Below are positions 16,860-24,893 of a stretch of DNA of 29,760 nucleotides, in pieces. The stretch comes from UBA2897 sp036733925. Lineage in GTDB: Bacteria > Bacillota > Negativicutes > Selenomonadales > Selenomonadaceae. The stretch is from the NCBI GenBank assembly GCA_036733925.1, contig DAIMZO010000023.1, positions 1 through 29,760 of the forward strand, read 5' to 3'. Below the pieces are notes generated by a model. That model searched no databases. It saw only the letters and a list, made by a program, of their open reading frames with translations, and was not told the DNA's origin. The position numbers were made by a program, and so were the translations under genes. The number at the start of each line of letters is the position of its first letter. Positions within the stretch are counted from its first letter, which is position 1.

Positions 16860-19349
16860 TTACAACGTATTCAGCGGGTCGATATCGATGGCGACGTCCG
16901 TGCGCAGATGCAGTTTTTCTTTCCGCAGGAATTGACGCGCCGCGGGGAGATCTGCGGTCTTGACTAGCACGACATAGCGGTAGGTATCCCGGAATCTCGC
17001 GATGACGGCAGGCGCCGGGCCGATAATCTGCTGCGCCTCCTGCCCGCGGAATTCTTTCTGGAATGCGTGCACGAAATTCAACGCCCGTGCCTGTGCCGTC
17101 GTATCCTTCTTGTCCTGGAACAGCAATTTGATCAGACGGCTGTAAGGCGGATAGAACAGGGCTTTGCGCAGGGCGAGCTCCTGCCGGCAGAACGCCTCAT
17201 AGTCCTGCCGGATGCCGCACTGCACGGCGTAGTGATCGGGATTGTACGTCTGGATGATGACCTGCCCGCGGACATGACCGCGGCCCGCACGGCCCGCCGT
17301 CTGCGTGATCAGCATGAAGCAGCGCTCCGCCGCGCGGAAGTCCGGCATGTGCAGGCTCGAGTCGGCAGAAATCACGCCGACCGCCGTGACGTTCGGGATA
17401 TCGTGCCCTTTCGCGACCATCTGCGTGCCGAGCAGGATATCGTAGTCATGCCGCCGGAAGCGCTCGAGGATGTTCTGATGCGCGAATTTCGTCCCCGTCG
17501 TATCCCGGTCCATGCGGATGACCCGCGCCTGCGGGAACGTCTTCCGCAGTTCCTGCTCGAGCTTCTCCGTTCCCGAGCCGAAATACTTGATATAACGCGA
17601 ACCACATTCCGGACAGATGTCCGGAATCGGCCGGCGGATATCGCAGTGGTGGCATTGCAGCCAGCCTGCTTTCCCGTTCCGTCCCTCGTGGTAGACGAGC
17701 GGCAGACCGCAGTCGGGACAGTTCATGACCGTGCCGCAGGAACGGCACATCACGAAGGTCGAGAACCCGCGGCGGTTCAGCATCAGGATGACCTGCTGCC
17801 CTGCCTGCACCGTGTCCGCGATCAGCTTCTGCAACGCGCGGGAAAGGATGTTCCGGTTCCCATGCCGCAGCTCCTCACGCATATCGACGCAGTTGACAGT
17901 CGGCAGCGGCATATCCCCGATGCGCTTCGGCATGGAGAGCCGTATGAGTTCGCCCTTCCCTGCCCGGTAATACGTCTCAAGCGACGGCGTCGCGCTGCCG
18001 AGAACCAATGCCGCGTGATGGATCTGCGCCAGCTTCTCCGCGGCGACGCGCGCGTGATAGCGCGGCGACTCATCCTGCTTGTAGGAGACGTCCTGCTCCT
18101 CATCGAGGATGATCAGGCCGATGTTCCCCGCCGGCGTGAAGAGTGCCGAGCGCGCCCCGATAATCACGCCCGCCTCGCCCCGGCGAGCGCGGAGCATCGC
18201 GTCGTTGCGCTCCGACAGCGAGAGCTGGCTGTGCACGACGAGGATATCCTCGCCGAAATAAGCCTTGAACGCCATGACGACCTGCCCGGTCAATGCGATC
18301 TCCGGCACAAGCACGACGACCTGCCGGCCCATGGAGCGCGCTTTGCGCGCGAGCTCGATGTAGACCTGCGTCTTCCCGCTCCCCGTCACGCCATGCAGAA
18401 GGAATCCCTGATACTTCCGCGCTTCCATATAGGGATAGACCGCCTGTACCGCGCTCTGCTGTTCCTCCGTCAGCGAGAAGATCTCGGGCTTCCGCCCGGG
18501 CACCTGTTGATAGCTGTCGCGCAGGACGCGCCGTCTGCGAATCTTGAGCACCCCGGTTGCCGCCGCTTCATGAATCACGGTACGGGAAAAGCCGGCCTGC
18601 TGGAGTTCTGCGATTGGCCAATCCTTTTTGTCCGCAGAGGGATTCGTCAGGAAGCGCAGGAGCTCCAGCTGCTTTTTCCTGCGGCGGAATTCCTCGAAGA
18701 TTCCCTCGGTCAGCGTTTTTGCAAGACTGACGATCTCCTCGTATTTCGCCTTCTCCCGCTTCATCGCGAGATATTCCCGACGCAGCAGGCCATAGCGCAG
18801 CATCTGCTCCAGTAGGTGCGGCAACATCTCAGATAGCTCCGGGAACTGTTTCCGGAGCTCGCTCTCTTTATGTGCGCCCTCCTCGGATAGGAACGCATAG
18901 ATATTCCTCGTATTCTCCGCCTGCAGGAGCAGCTCGCCGCGCTCCGGTGACGGCCATTCCTCCTGCGGCACCGCCGCGAAGACCACGGAGATCTTCAAGC
19001 CGCTTTTTCCCGGCATGAAGAGGCGCATGGTCTCCGCCAGCGAGCACAGGTAGAAGTCCGCCATCCACTTTGCCGCATCCAGCATCTCCGGCGTGAACCA
19101 CGCTTCCTCATCGACGACGCCCTGGATATCCTTGAGTTTCTTGCGGAGCCACTCGTCAATGGCATCCTCCGCTTCCTCGTGCGTATGGAGGATGAATCCC
19201 TCGACCTTGCGGCCGCCGAAAGGCACAAAAACGCGCCAGCCCGGCCCCAGATAGGAAAACGCGGCTGGCACGCGATAGGTGAACGCGGAGGAAATACTCT
19301 TTACCGGGATATTGACAAAAACATCAGCAAGCAGCAAAAAATCATCCAC
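16860..19349 (-). CDS. priA: Primosomal protein N' (replication restart helicase PriA)
   Basis: PriA is the 3'-5' superfamily 2 helicase that loads the replisome at stalled forks. The 829-residue product has the N-terminal DNA-binding domain (NIPVKSISSAFTYRVP), Walker A GVTGSGKT (320-327), the DEEQ box (416-419), GSATPSLET, and a zinc module of eight cysteines (CRSC 535-538, CPDC 544-547, CHHC 566-569, CPEC 579-582), followed by QTAGRAGRG. The ATG used lies almost on top of GAGGTGG; a TTG four codons later (19337) has better spacing and also matches homologue N termini, so the true start may be there. It follows the broken kinase gene by nine bases. Confidence 0.96.
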   Translation of the reverse strand: MDDFLLLADVFVNIPVKSISSAFTYRVPAAFSYLGPGWRVFVPFGGRKVEGFILHTHEEAEDAIDEWLRKKLKDIQGVVDEEAWFTPEMLDAAKWMADFYLCSLAETMRLFMPGKSGLKISVVFAAVPQEEWPSPERGELLLQAENTRNIYAFLSEEGAHKESELRKQFPELSEMLPHLLEQMLRYGLLRREYLAMKREKAKYEEIVSLAKTLTEGIFEEFRRRKKQLELLRFLTNPSADKKDWPIAELQQAGFSRTVIHEAAATGVLKIRRRRVLRDSYQQVPGRKPEIFSLTEEQQSAVQAVYPYMEARKYQGFLLHGVTGSGKTQVYIELARKARSMGRQVVVLVPEIALTGQVVMAFKAYFGEDILVVHSQLSLSERNDAMLRARRGEAGVIIGARSALFTPAGNIGLIILDEEQDVSYKQDESPRYHARVAAEKLAQIHHAALVLGSATPSLETYYRAGKGELIRLSMPKRIGDMPLPTVNCVDMREELRHGNRNILSRALQKLIADTVQAGQQVILMLNRRGFSTFVMCRSCGTVMNCPDCGLPLVYHEGRNGKAGWLQCHHCDIRRPIPDICPECGSRYIKYFGSGTEKLEQELRKTFPQARVIRMDRDTTGTKFAHQNILERFRRHDYDILLGTQMVAKGHDIPNVTAVGVISADSSLHMPDFRAAERCFMLITQTAGRAGRGHVRGQVIIQTYNPDHYAVQCGIRQDYEAFCRQELALRKALFYPPYSRLIKLLFQDKKDTTAQARALNFVHAFQKEFRGQEAQQIIGPAPAVIARFRDTYRYVVLVKTADLPAARQFLRKEKLHLRTDVAIDIDPLNTL

Positions 19350-19358
19350 CTCGAATTT

Positions 19359-20612
19359 CTAATCCTGCACTTCTTGGGAAGAAAAAGCAGGCTGTCCCTC
19401 CGCAATGAGCCGGAACAGTGTAGAAAGCATGACCGCCGCAGCTGCCGGCTTGGTCAGATGCGCGTCCATGCCAGCCGCCCGCGACTCCTCGATGTCTTCG
19501 GCGAAGGCATTCGCGGACAGGGCGATGATCGGGATTTTCTGCGCGTCCGGATGTGGCAGTTTCCGGATGGTGCGCACCGCGGTAAGACCGTCCATCAGCG
19601 GCATCCGGATATCCATCAGGATGGCCGCATATTTCCCCGGCTCCGACCGCGAGAACATATCGATGAGCTGCCACGCGACGGTCAGACCGAGCCCTGTCCC
19701 TTTCTGATCCTGCTGGGATTGCGCGTGTTCCTGCTCAAACGGCTCATACATCCGCGACAGGAAACGCCTGCGACATGCCGATGCCGATATCGGATACGAT
19801 GAACTGGCATTTCCGGCGGTTTCCGCGGGATTCGGACAGGACTTTGGCCTCCAGCCGCACATATCCGCCGCTCGGCGTGAACTTCACGGCATTTGACAAG
19901 AGATTCAGCAAGATTTTCGTCAATTTCAGGATATCGACGGAGACCGTCCCGAGCTCCTCGAGCTCGATTTCCGGTTCGAAATGCACACTTGCCGTCATCG
20001 CGCTTGTCTGGATCGTGGTGATCAGCCCATCGAGCATATGCTGCGCGAAAACGGCCTGCGGTTCCAGCTTCTTCTTGCCGCTGGCAGTCCTTGAGAGCTT
20101 GAGCGTATCGTTGATCAGATTGAGCAGAAGCTTCCCGGAGACCTGAATCTTCTCGAGGTAGGACTGCCGTTTTGCCTCGTCTTTTTCACGCAGCACCAGA
20201 TCCGTGAATCCGAGAATCCCGTTGAGCGGCGTCCGCATATCGTGGCTGACATTCGACAGGAACGAGGTCTTGGCCTTGTCCGCCGCTTGTGCCTTGCTCA
20301 GTGCCGAAATGAGCTGGTCGTTCAGGTCGACGATGCGCTCTGCCGAACCTCATCCGTCACGTCCTCGGAACGGCTTCTCTTCCTGATGCCAGCCCATGTC
20401 CTCGTCCGTCTTCCCGATGATCACCAATCCCGACGGGAATTCGTAATAATCGAGGAATGCCCGATTCGCGCCGAGGAAGCCATATGCAGGAACGTGCAGA
20501 GTCCCGTGGAAAAGTCCATCATGCGGATATGCTGGCTGTCCCATAAGCAGACAAATACCAGTACCATGGCATCCGAGATCTTCCCGCTGTATATTTCCTT
20601 ATGGTCTCCCAT
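19359..20612 (-). pseudogene. Decayed hybrid sensor histidine kinase / response regulator
   Basis: Pieces in order on the minus strand: PAS-like fragments (RMMDFSTGLCTF, then in another frame NRAFLDYYEFPSG and IIGKTDEDMGWH), a HisKA segment with the H-box SNVSHDMRTPLNGILGF, a histidine-kinase ATPase domain (LLSNAVKFTPSGGYVRL, SDIGIGM), then after a one-base shift near 19765 EPFEQE and GTGLGLTVAWQLIDM, and finally the last part of a receiver domain (YAAILMDIRMPLMDG, with the K-P-A motif). The end of the ATPase domain and the start of the receiver are fused by a deletion of perhaps 80 codons. There are at least two more frame breaks, near 20340 and near 20480. It cannot make a working kinase. 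The parts resemble large PAS hybrid kinases common in Selenomonas relatives (recollection). Confidence 0.82.
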
Positions 20613-20650
20613 TTTCTGCCGCCTCCCCTGCTGTCTTCCCTTTCATTTAC

Positions 20651-21280
20651 TTATTGTTGCGGTTCTATGGAATCAAAGATCTTGTCGGCAAGTTTCCCAT
20701 AATCATCCTCATGCTCTTTCGGATAGGCGATGACGACGAACCAGTATTCGTCATCGAGCGGGACGAAGGCCGCCTTGATGGTCTCCTGCTCGCCCTTCAT
20801 CTTCGCCTGGATCACCGCCACATTCCCGGCCTTCCCATGGAAATCCTTCTTCTGGATATCGCGCGATGTCTCCGTGATCTGTGCATTCTGCTCGAAGACC
20901 TGCAGGAAGGCTGCGACGCGTTCCTCCTGATATTTCTGCACGAAAGCGTCGCCCTTCGCCTGCAGTGCGTCCTTCTTGATTGCAAACGTCGTGAACTGCG
21001 TCAGATGGAACGGCATCCCCTTCGCCTGCGTGATTGACCGTTGCGTCAGCGCCGTGATATACGGATTCTCCGGTACCTGCTCCTGCTGCGGCGCACTCTC
21101 GAGCGTAAACGGCAGGTCGATTGCGATGGATGTCGCTGCGCCGTCAACATTCTGTTTCGTCAGTTTCGCCTGTCCGCACCCCGCCAAAAGAGCGAGCAAC
21201 AGCACGAGGCAAAGGCACAGGACAGCCGTTTTCCCGTTCCGGGCATTCCCCATTTTCTCCCATACATCGATTTTTCGCAT
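20651..21280 (-). CDS. Lipoprotein, possibly DcrB/PsbP-like
   Basis: The 209-residue product has a signal sequence with a lipobox LLAGC (Cys at residue 35), so it should be a lipid-anchored envelope protein. The mature part includes IDLPFTLESAP, KDFHGKAGNVAVIQAKMKGEQ, YWFVVIAYPKE and KIFDSIEP. The order of strands and the terminal FDSI resemble DcrB or PsbP-like proteins, but this is an impression and no function is known. The ATG has AGAGGGG at 6 bases. It lies just after the terminator that ends yifB and before the broken kinase. I could not find a clear promoter for it. Confidence 0.75.
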   Translation of the reverse strand: MRKIDVWEKMGNARNGKTAVLCLCLVLLLALLAGCGQAKLTKQNVDGAATSIAIDLPFTLESAPQQEQVPENPYITALTQRSITQAKGMPFHLTQFTTFAIKKDALQAKGDAFVQKYQEERVAAFLQVFEQNAQITETSRDIQKKDFHGKAGNVAVIQAKMKGEQETIKAAFVPLDDEYWFVVIAYPKEHEDDYGKLADKIFDSIEPQQ

Positions 21281-21296
21281 AAAAAGCCCCTCTCAT

Positions 21297-21329
21297 AAAA
21301 AAAGGCGCAAGACGTCAAGGCAATCTTGC
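21297..21329 (-). terminator. Intrinsic terminator after yifB
   Basis: On the minus strand GCAAGA and TCTTGC form a 6-bp stem with an 11-base loop, followed by GCC and seven T. It lies 125 bases past the yifB stop and 17 bases before the lipoprotein start. Confidence 0.65.
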
Positions 21330-21453
21330 ATCTCGAATGTATAAGAGTTCGACTTCCCCGGCCCTTTTCCCTCTTTTCTATCAAATTTCTGTCGAAGATA
21401 TCGCAAATGTTTCCGCGCCGCTTTCACGGCTTGTCCCAAGATACGGACGAGCC

Positions 21454-22029
21454 TCAGTCCACATTCAGGTCGATGTTGCTGCGGAGCTGGATGGCCTCGG
21501 CCACGTGTTCCTCCCGGATCTCCATATGCCCGGACAGATCCGCAATCGTGCGGGAAACCTTCAGGATTCGGTCATACGAGCGCGCCGAGAACTTCATGCG
21601 GGAAAATGCGGCCTCGAGCAGCTTCTGTGCGCCCTCGCTGAGAGCACAGGTCTGCTGGATCAGCCGGTGGTTCATCTGCGCGTTGTTGAAAATCCCATAC
21701 GCGCCGAGCCTTGCCCACTGCCTCTGCCGCGCCGCCGTCACCCGCTCGCGGATCGCGGCCGACGATTCCGCTGGGCGCTTGACCGTGAGCTCCTGATAGC
21801 TGACGCGTGACACGCGGATATGGATGTCGATCCGATCGAGTAATGGCCCGGAGAGCTTCCGCGTATAGCGCCGTATCTCCGCCGGCGTGCAGGCGCAACT
21901 ATGCCCACCGGATTCATCGCCGTGGTACCCGCAGGGGCAAGGGTTCATCGCCGCGACGAGGATGAAGGACGCCGGAAACGTCAGCGTCGCATGCACGCGC
22001 GAAATGGTTACTTTCCGATCCTCCAGCGG
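21454..22029 (-). pseudogene. YifB/ComM-family Mg-chelatase-like AAA+ protein, 3' part only
   Basis: ComM/YifB is a hexameric AAA+ helicase that aids branch migration during natural transformation; the full protein is about 510 residues. Here only the last 191 codons remain, from PLEDRKVTISRVHATLTFPASF through AAMNPCPCGYHGD and SGPLLDRIDIH to LRSNIDLNVD. The Walker A half is absent. An in-frame TAA stands directly before the first conserved codon (22030-22032), and everything to its right is phage-like. A GTG at 21996 is in frame but lacks a ribosome site. The gene was evidently cut by integration of the element to the right. Confidence 0.9.
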
Positions 22030-22034
22030 TTAGC
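22024..22034. mobile_element. Junction between host yifB and the integrated element (attachment site)
   Basis: On the minus strand yifB identity starts at AACCGCTGG, the codons for the conserved (Q)PLEDR segment, and is preceded by unrelated sequence with a stop. This is one end of the integrated element; the other end and the first half of yifB lie outside the window or elsewhere in the genome. Exact core length cannot be read from one end. Confidence 0.75.
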
Positions 22035-22049
22035 GATGGAAATGACTTC

Positions 22050-22265
22050 TCATGTTCTTTTGTTCCATGCTCTTGCGGCTTCTTCCAGCTCCCTCCCCGG
22101 GTTGTCTCCGAGTCCGAGTGATACTTTCGGGCCGCGCGCGTGGCATTGTTGGCACTTGATGTAGACGCTATGCGCGCCGCCTCCGCGTGCTGCCGTCCTT
22201 GTCTTGTACAATTTCCAAAGCGTACCGCCGCAGAACGGGCATGGAAGCATTTCCGGCTTATTCAT
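22050..22265 (-). CDS. Lar-like zinc-ribbon protein
   Basis: The 71-residue product starts NKPEMLPCPFCGG and continues with KCQQCHARGP and ends EEAARAWNKRT. The CPFCG, CxxC and AxxAWN pattern is the signature of the Lar (restriction alleviation) family and related phage zinc proteins. Rac-prophage Lar modulates type I restriction; whether this one does is unknown, and many Lar-like phage proteins are uncharacterised. The ATG overlaps the end of the upstream gene by eight bases (ATGAATAA), with GGAGG 8 bases before it. It is the last gene before the yifB junction. Confidence 0.8.
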   Translation of the reverse strand: MNKPEMLPCPFCGGTLWKLYKTRTAARGGGAHSVYIKCQQCHARGPKVSLGLGDNPGRELEEAARAWNKRT

Positions 22266-22503
22266 CCTTGCCGCCTCCGTCTCTGAGTTCGAGCAAGGCA
22301 ACGGCTTTCTCGCACTTCGCACAGTCCTTGCGGACAAGGGCGACAAATCGCTTTATGACTTCGTACTCCCTGTCGTATGCGCGTATCTGCCGGTTTTTCC
22401 GCTGGCACTTGTCCTCCGGCTTTTTCTTCGGACGCCCTGCGCCCGCTTTTACCCAATGCCCATTGTTCCTTCTGCCGTCCTCCGGTGTCCCTGCTTTTCC
22501 CAT
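22258..22503 (-). CDS. Small basic phage protein of unknown function
   Basis: The 81-residue product is Lys/Arg/Gly-rich in its first half (GAGRPKKKPEDK) and then forms a predicted helix (REYEVIKRFVALVRKD) with a C-x-x-C (CAKC). Similar short basic proteins occur in phage early regions, and a DNA-binding role is possible but not shown. GGGAGG lies 8 bases before the ATG. It is translationally coupled to the Lar-like gene and has its own promoter with a palindrome over the -10 box. Confidence 0.65.
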   Translation of the reverse strand: MGKAGTPEDGRRNNGHWVKAGAGRPKKKPEDKCQRKNRQIRAYDREYEVIKRFVALVRKDCAKCEKAVALLELRDGGGKDE

Positions 22504-22531
22504 CTTGCTTTTCCTCCCATAATTAATTTCA

Positions 22532-22548
22532 TGCTATACATTATAGCA
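22532..22548 (-). promoter_or_regulatory. Promoter with operator-like palindrome
   Basis: The minus strand carries an extended -10 (TGC then TATAAT, plus positions 22540-22545) placed inside a perfect 7-3-7 inverted repeat, TGCTATA and TATAGCA. A repressor bound there would cover the -10 box. It lies 29 bases before the start of the small basic protein gene. The -35 region is poor. Confidence 0.6.
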
Positions 22549-22556
22549 CATGGGAG

Positions 22557-22775
22557 TCAGAAGTGGGAAACCTCTCCGCGCTCATTGAGCCACCATCCGA
22601 GTGGGAGATCTCCGCAATAGAAATATCTATCCCCGCGCTTGATGAACGTGATGTAGGTCCCCCGTGCTTCCTTTTCGTCTCCGAAGCGGCGATGCGAGAA
22701 TTGCTCGCCCATCTGCAAGTACCCTCGCTCGAGGCTTGCCGGTGGCAACACGTCCATGAAGTGGTTGAAAGTCTC
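22557..22775 (-). CDS. Unknown phage protein, C-terminal part (cut by assembly gap)
   Basis: Seventy-two residues remain after the N run: NHFMDVLPPASLERG, then MGEQFSHRRFG, TYITFIKRGDRYFYCGDLP and a hydrophilic end. The FMDVLPP start and aromatic-rich end look like small accessory proteins of phages and plasmids (some are named DUF1419), but I cannot confirm the family. The start lies in the gap or to its right. With the gap written as 10 bases the frame does not join the neighbouring partial gene, so two genes or a wrong gap length are both possible. Confidence 0.6.
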   Translation of the reverse strand, partial: ETFNHFMDVLPPASLERGYLQMGEQFSHRRFGDEKEARGTYITFIKRGDRYFYCGDLPLGWWLNERGEVSHF

Positions 22776-22785
22776 NNNNNNNNNN
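22776..22785. other. Assembly gap (10 N)
   Basis: Ten N bases inside coding sequence. The true length is unknown; codon phase on the two sides does not match for exactly 10 bases. Confidence 0.95.
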
Positions 22786-23073
22786 GTGCGCGTATTCCGT
22801 GTACCCGTATTTGCCGGTCGCCTCCGAGAATTTCTCCCAGCCGGCTAAAGGCTTGTATTCACGGAGACGGACGTATCCTTCCTCCGGGGTGAGTTCGTAT
22901 GCCTCGACGTCTTTTTCGGAAAGCGGGTGCGTGTAGCAGACGTACCCATAGCACCGTTTCCCGTTCGTAAGCTCGCCGCCGTCGATGTCCTCGAACGTCG
23001 CGAATCCTGCTGGCTGACAACCGGGGCTGACCGGCCTCTGCGTCAAGAAGTAGCGATATAATTTCTTACTCAT
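22786..23073 (-). CDS. LPD28-like phage protein, N-terminal part (cut by assembly gap)
   Basis: Ninety-six residues are visible: SKKLYRYFLTQRPVSPGCQP, then FEDIDGGELTNGK, YGYVCYTHPLSEKDVEAYEL and a tail ending at the N run. The F-x-x-R-P-V-x-x-G-x-x-P start and the HPLSEKDVEAYEL segment match the small LPD28-type domains found beside large polyvalent phage and plasmid proteins (assignment from memory, function unknown). The ATG overlaps the stop of the DUF3560 gene by eight bases, with GGAGG about 9 bases upstream. Confidence 0.7.
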
Positions 23074-23869
23074 TGTCAAATGCCTCCATTTCGTCCAATT
23101 CTTTTCTGACTGCCTCTGCTGCGTATGTCCCGTTGACCGTCGCCTGACGTACCCATGCGCCGCGAGAAGGACTCCAGCGGAAGCGGTGCGCCTTGAGAAT
23201 GTTGCGGATAGCTGGTTCCGGCTTCCCGTTGAAAATAAACTGCACCCGGTTATCGTCGATGCGGAACGTATAAAGATCGTTCTCTACGTCCTGCGTCGTA
23301 GCTGCCTGCTCTTTCATGCGCTCAAGGGCCTTGATGCGGTTCTCAACGCTCTTGATTTTTGCGTTGTTGTTGCGCAACTCGTAGTCCGGAAATCCGATGC
23401 GCCCGCAAAAATCCGGCTCCCTGTACTTCGAGATCTGCGCCGCAGGGATGCCGAGCGCGATGAGACGTGCGTCTCCCTTTTCCGTGTCCTTGAGCCGTAC
23501 CGCCTTGTTGACGTCTTTCATGAAATCCTGATAGTGCTTCAGGAGGTTGAGCTTACCTGTGAGCTTTTCGAGCGCGTCCGGGTCATCACTGCTGATGCCG
23601 CCCTTGCCGACCCCCTCTGCCTTACGAGCGTAGTATTCAGCTTTCTTGTTGGCTTCGACGCTCTTGTCAAAGTGGCGGGACATTCTGCCGCGGTATGCGC
23701 GGTCCGAACGCTCTGAATGGTGTCCGACGAGGATAGGCTGCCCGAACGGAATCGCGCTCGCCATCTTGTGCGCCGTCTCGTATTCGCTGTTGCTCTCGGC
23801 AGTTGCCTCTGCCGCCTTGCGCTCGTAGTACGCTTTCCTGCGCGCGAGCTTTTCTTCGTAACTGTTCAT
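23066..23869 (-). CDS. DUF3560 domain protein
   Basis: The 267-residue product starts NSYEEKLARRKAYYERKA and contains the DUF3560 hallmark IPFGQPILVGHHSERSDRAYR followed by a helix with repeated K-A-x-Y-Y. The rest includes a coiled region (KIKSVENRIKALERMKEQ) and a C-terminal segment with FRWSPSRGAWVRQ, seen in several phage and plasmid accessory proteins. Its biochemical role is not known; such genes travel with conjugative plasmids and prophages, often near anti-restriction functions. A GGGAGG site precedes the ATG. It is the first gene downstream of hammerhead ribozyme 1. Confidence 0.85.
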   Translation of the reverse strand: MNSYEEKLARRKAYYERKAAEATAESNSEYETAHKMASAIPFGQPILVGHHSERSDRAYRGRMSRHFDKSVEANKKAEYYARKAEGVGKGGISSDDPDALEKLTGKLNLLKHYQDFMKDVNKAVRLKDTEKGDARLIALGIPAAQISKYREPDFCGRIGFPDYELRNNNAKIKSVENRIKALERMKEQAATTQDVENDLYTFRIDDNRVQFIFNGKPEPAIRNILKAHRFRWSPSRGAWVRQATVNGTYAAEAVRKELDEMEAFDNE

Positions 23870-23895
23870 TTTGTTTTCCTCCCTTTTCTCGACCT

Positions 23896-23972
23896 GCCAT
23901 CATCAGCACCGGAGCGGTCGGCCTCCGGTGTACGCCCGCGCTTGCATCCCTCCCTCGCGGGCGTTTCGGCTG
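23896..23972 (-). ncRNA. Hammerhead ribozyme, type II (copy 1)
   Basis: Reading the minus strand 5' to 3': GCC (stem II), GAAA (23967-23964), a perfect 9-bp stem III from ACGCCCGCG to CGCGGGCGT with a 15-base loop, then A as nucleotide 17 (triplet GTA), a perfect 8-bp stem I (CACCGGAG with CTCCGGTG, 8-base loop), then the invariant CTGATGA (23906-23900), one extra T, and GGC closing stem II. All conserved core bases are present. Cleavage is predicted between 23931 and 23930. It lies wholly between the 97-residue gene and the DUF3560 gene, in the sense of their transcript. Confidence 0.9.
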
Positions 23973-23986
23973 AAAAGGTTTTGCCT

Positions 23987-24280
23987 TTAGATGAATCTCT
24001 GTTCCTCCGTGTCGTAGGCTCCGTAAGGGCCGTCGATGCGTTCCGGGTTCTCCCAGTCGCAAACCTCGCTGCCGTCCTCTGCCTCCGGGTTTGAAGCCCA
24101 TTCGACCATGTAGTAGGAAATGTACCCTTCATCGTCGGGGCTTTCACTTGCCTTGATGGCCCGGGCGAAGTATGCGACCTCGCCGCGGTTGTTGTTGTCG
24201 GGAAAAGCGTCCTCCAGCAGTACGTATTCCTCGCCATCGAACGTTACCGAACCGAAGTCCTTGATGCTCTGCTTCTTCAT
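23987..24280 (-). CDS. Small acidic phage protein, unknown
   Basis: The 97-residue product is acidic, with segments FGSVTFDGEEYVLLEDAF, EVAYFARAIKASES, YYMVEWASNPEAED and CDWENPERID. I do not recognise the family; such compact acidic proteins occur in phage and plasmid accessory regions, where some act as DNA mimics, but nothing here shows that. The ATG has an AGGAGGG site. It sits just upstream of hammerhead ribozyme 1, so its mRNA would gain a 2',3'-cyclic phosphate end about 56 bases after its stop codon if the ribozyme works. Confidence 0.65.
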   Translation of the reverse strand: MKKQSIKDFGSVTFDGEEYVLLEDAFPDNNNRGEVAYFARAIKASESPDDEGYISYYMVEWASNPEAEDGSEVCDWENPERIDGPYGAYDTEEQRFI

Positions 24281-24298
24281 GATTATTCCCTCCTGCGC

Positions 24299-24508
24299 TT
24301 ACTTGCGCTCGTTGAAATCCGCGACGGCCTCGTTGAGATCTCTGAAATAGTTGCCCCAATATCCCTGATTGCTCTTGCCGTCCCAACGCCATGTGACGTA
24401 TTGGTCGTCGAACAATGCCAAGATGATGTAGCCCTTCTGCCTCTCGCGGGGCTTGACGGCAATGATTGTGCGGTCTGTAAATGCTTTCTGAGCTGTGAAA
24501 TTGTCCAT
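24299..24508 (-). CDS. Small phage protein, unknown
   Basis: A 69-residue product: DNFTAQKAFTDRTIIAVKP, then KGYIILALFDDQYVTWRWDG and YFRDLNEAVADFNERK. The Y-V-T-W-R-W-D and DLNEAVADF pattern is often seen in small phage and plasmid proteins of unknown role. I chose the inner ATG because GGGAGG lies 8 bases upstream; the longer in-frame start has no ribosome site. The gene lies 18 bases before the next one in the same operon. Confidence 0.68.
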   Translation of the reverse strand: MDNFTAQKAFTDRTIIAVKPRERQKGYIILALFDDQYVTWRWDGKSNQGYWGNYFRDLNEAVADFNERK

Positions 24509-24524
24509 CGTGTTTTCCTCCCTC

Positions 24525-24866
24525 TTAGTGATGCCATTTCTCAACGTAGGTGAGAATCCCGTATTTAGCGAAATTGTTGATATGCTCGACGAAACGTGCT
24601 GCCCGCTGCAATTCCTCCGCGGCTTTCGCCATGTCCTCCGGGTTGTCGAAACTGCCTGCGCGGCAAAGGCTTGCTTTTGCGCCGGTGACTTTCATCTGAA
24701 CACCGCCCTTGACAACGTCTCCAACCTCGACGTCGATGTTAACCTTGACCCAGCTTTCGCTGTCCTGTTTGGTCTGCCATCCGAGGACGCTTAAATCTCC
24801 CTCAAGCTGGAATCCGAAGCCGCCTGCGAGGCCTGCAATCTGTTCTTGTACTCTACCCTTAGTCAT
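24525..24866 (-). CDS. Small phage protein, unknown
   Basis: The 113-residue product begins TKGRVQEQIAGLAGGFGFQL and holds VKVNIDVEVGDVVKGGVQM and a C-terminal helix region (AAEELQRAARFVEHIN). No known domain is recognised. GGGAGA lies about 7 bases before the ATG. It is the first gene after hammerhead ribozyme 2; if that ribozyme cuts, the mRNA for this gene would begin with the stem I hairpin about 60 bases upstream of its start. Confidence 0.62.
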   Translation of the reverse strand: MTKGRVQEQIAGLAGGFGFQLEGDLSVLGWQTKQDSESWVKVNIDVEVGDVVKGGVQMKVTGAKASLCRAGSFDNPEDMAKAAEELQRAARFVEHINNFAKYGILTYVEKWHH

Positions 24867-24893
24867 TTTATGTTCTCCCTTCTGTATTAGCTT

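Noticed and set aside
22627..23079. One continuous 150-residue gene across the 10-N gap
   Set aside because: Past the gap the frame turns Arg/Gly-rich and meaningless, while another frame gives a convincing protein end; gap length is not reliable.
23896..23972. Simple double-hairpin terminator between phage genes
   Set aside because: No T-run follows, and the single-stranded bases between and around the stems are exactly the hammerhead core, repeated in the second copy.
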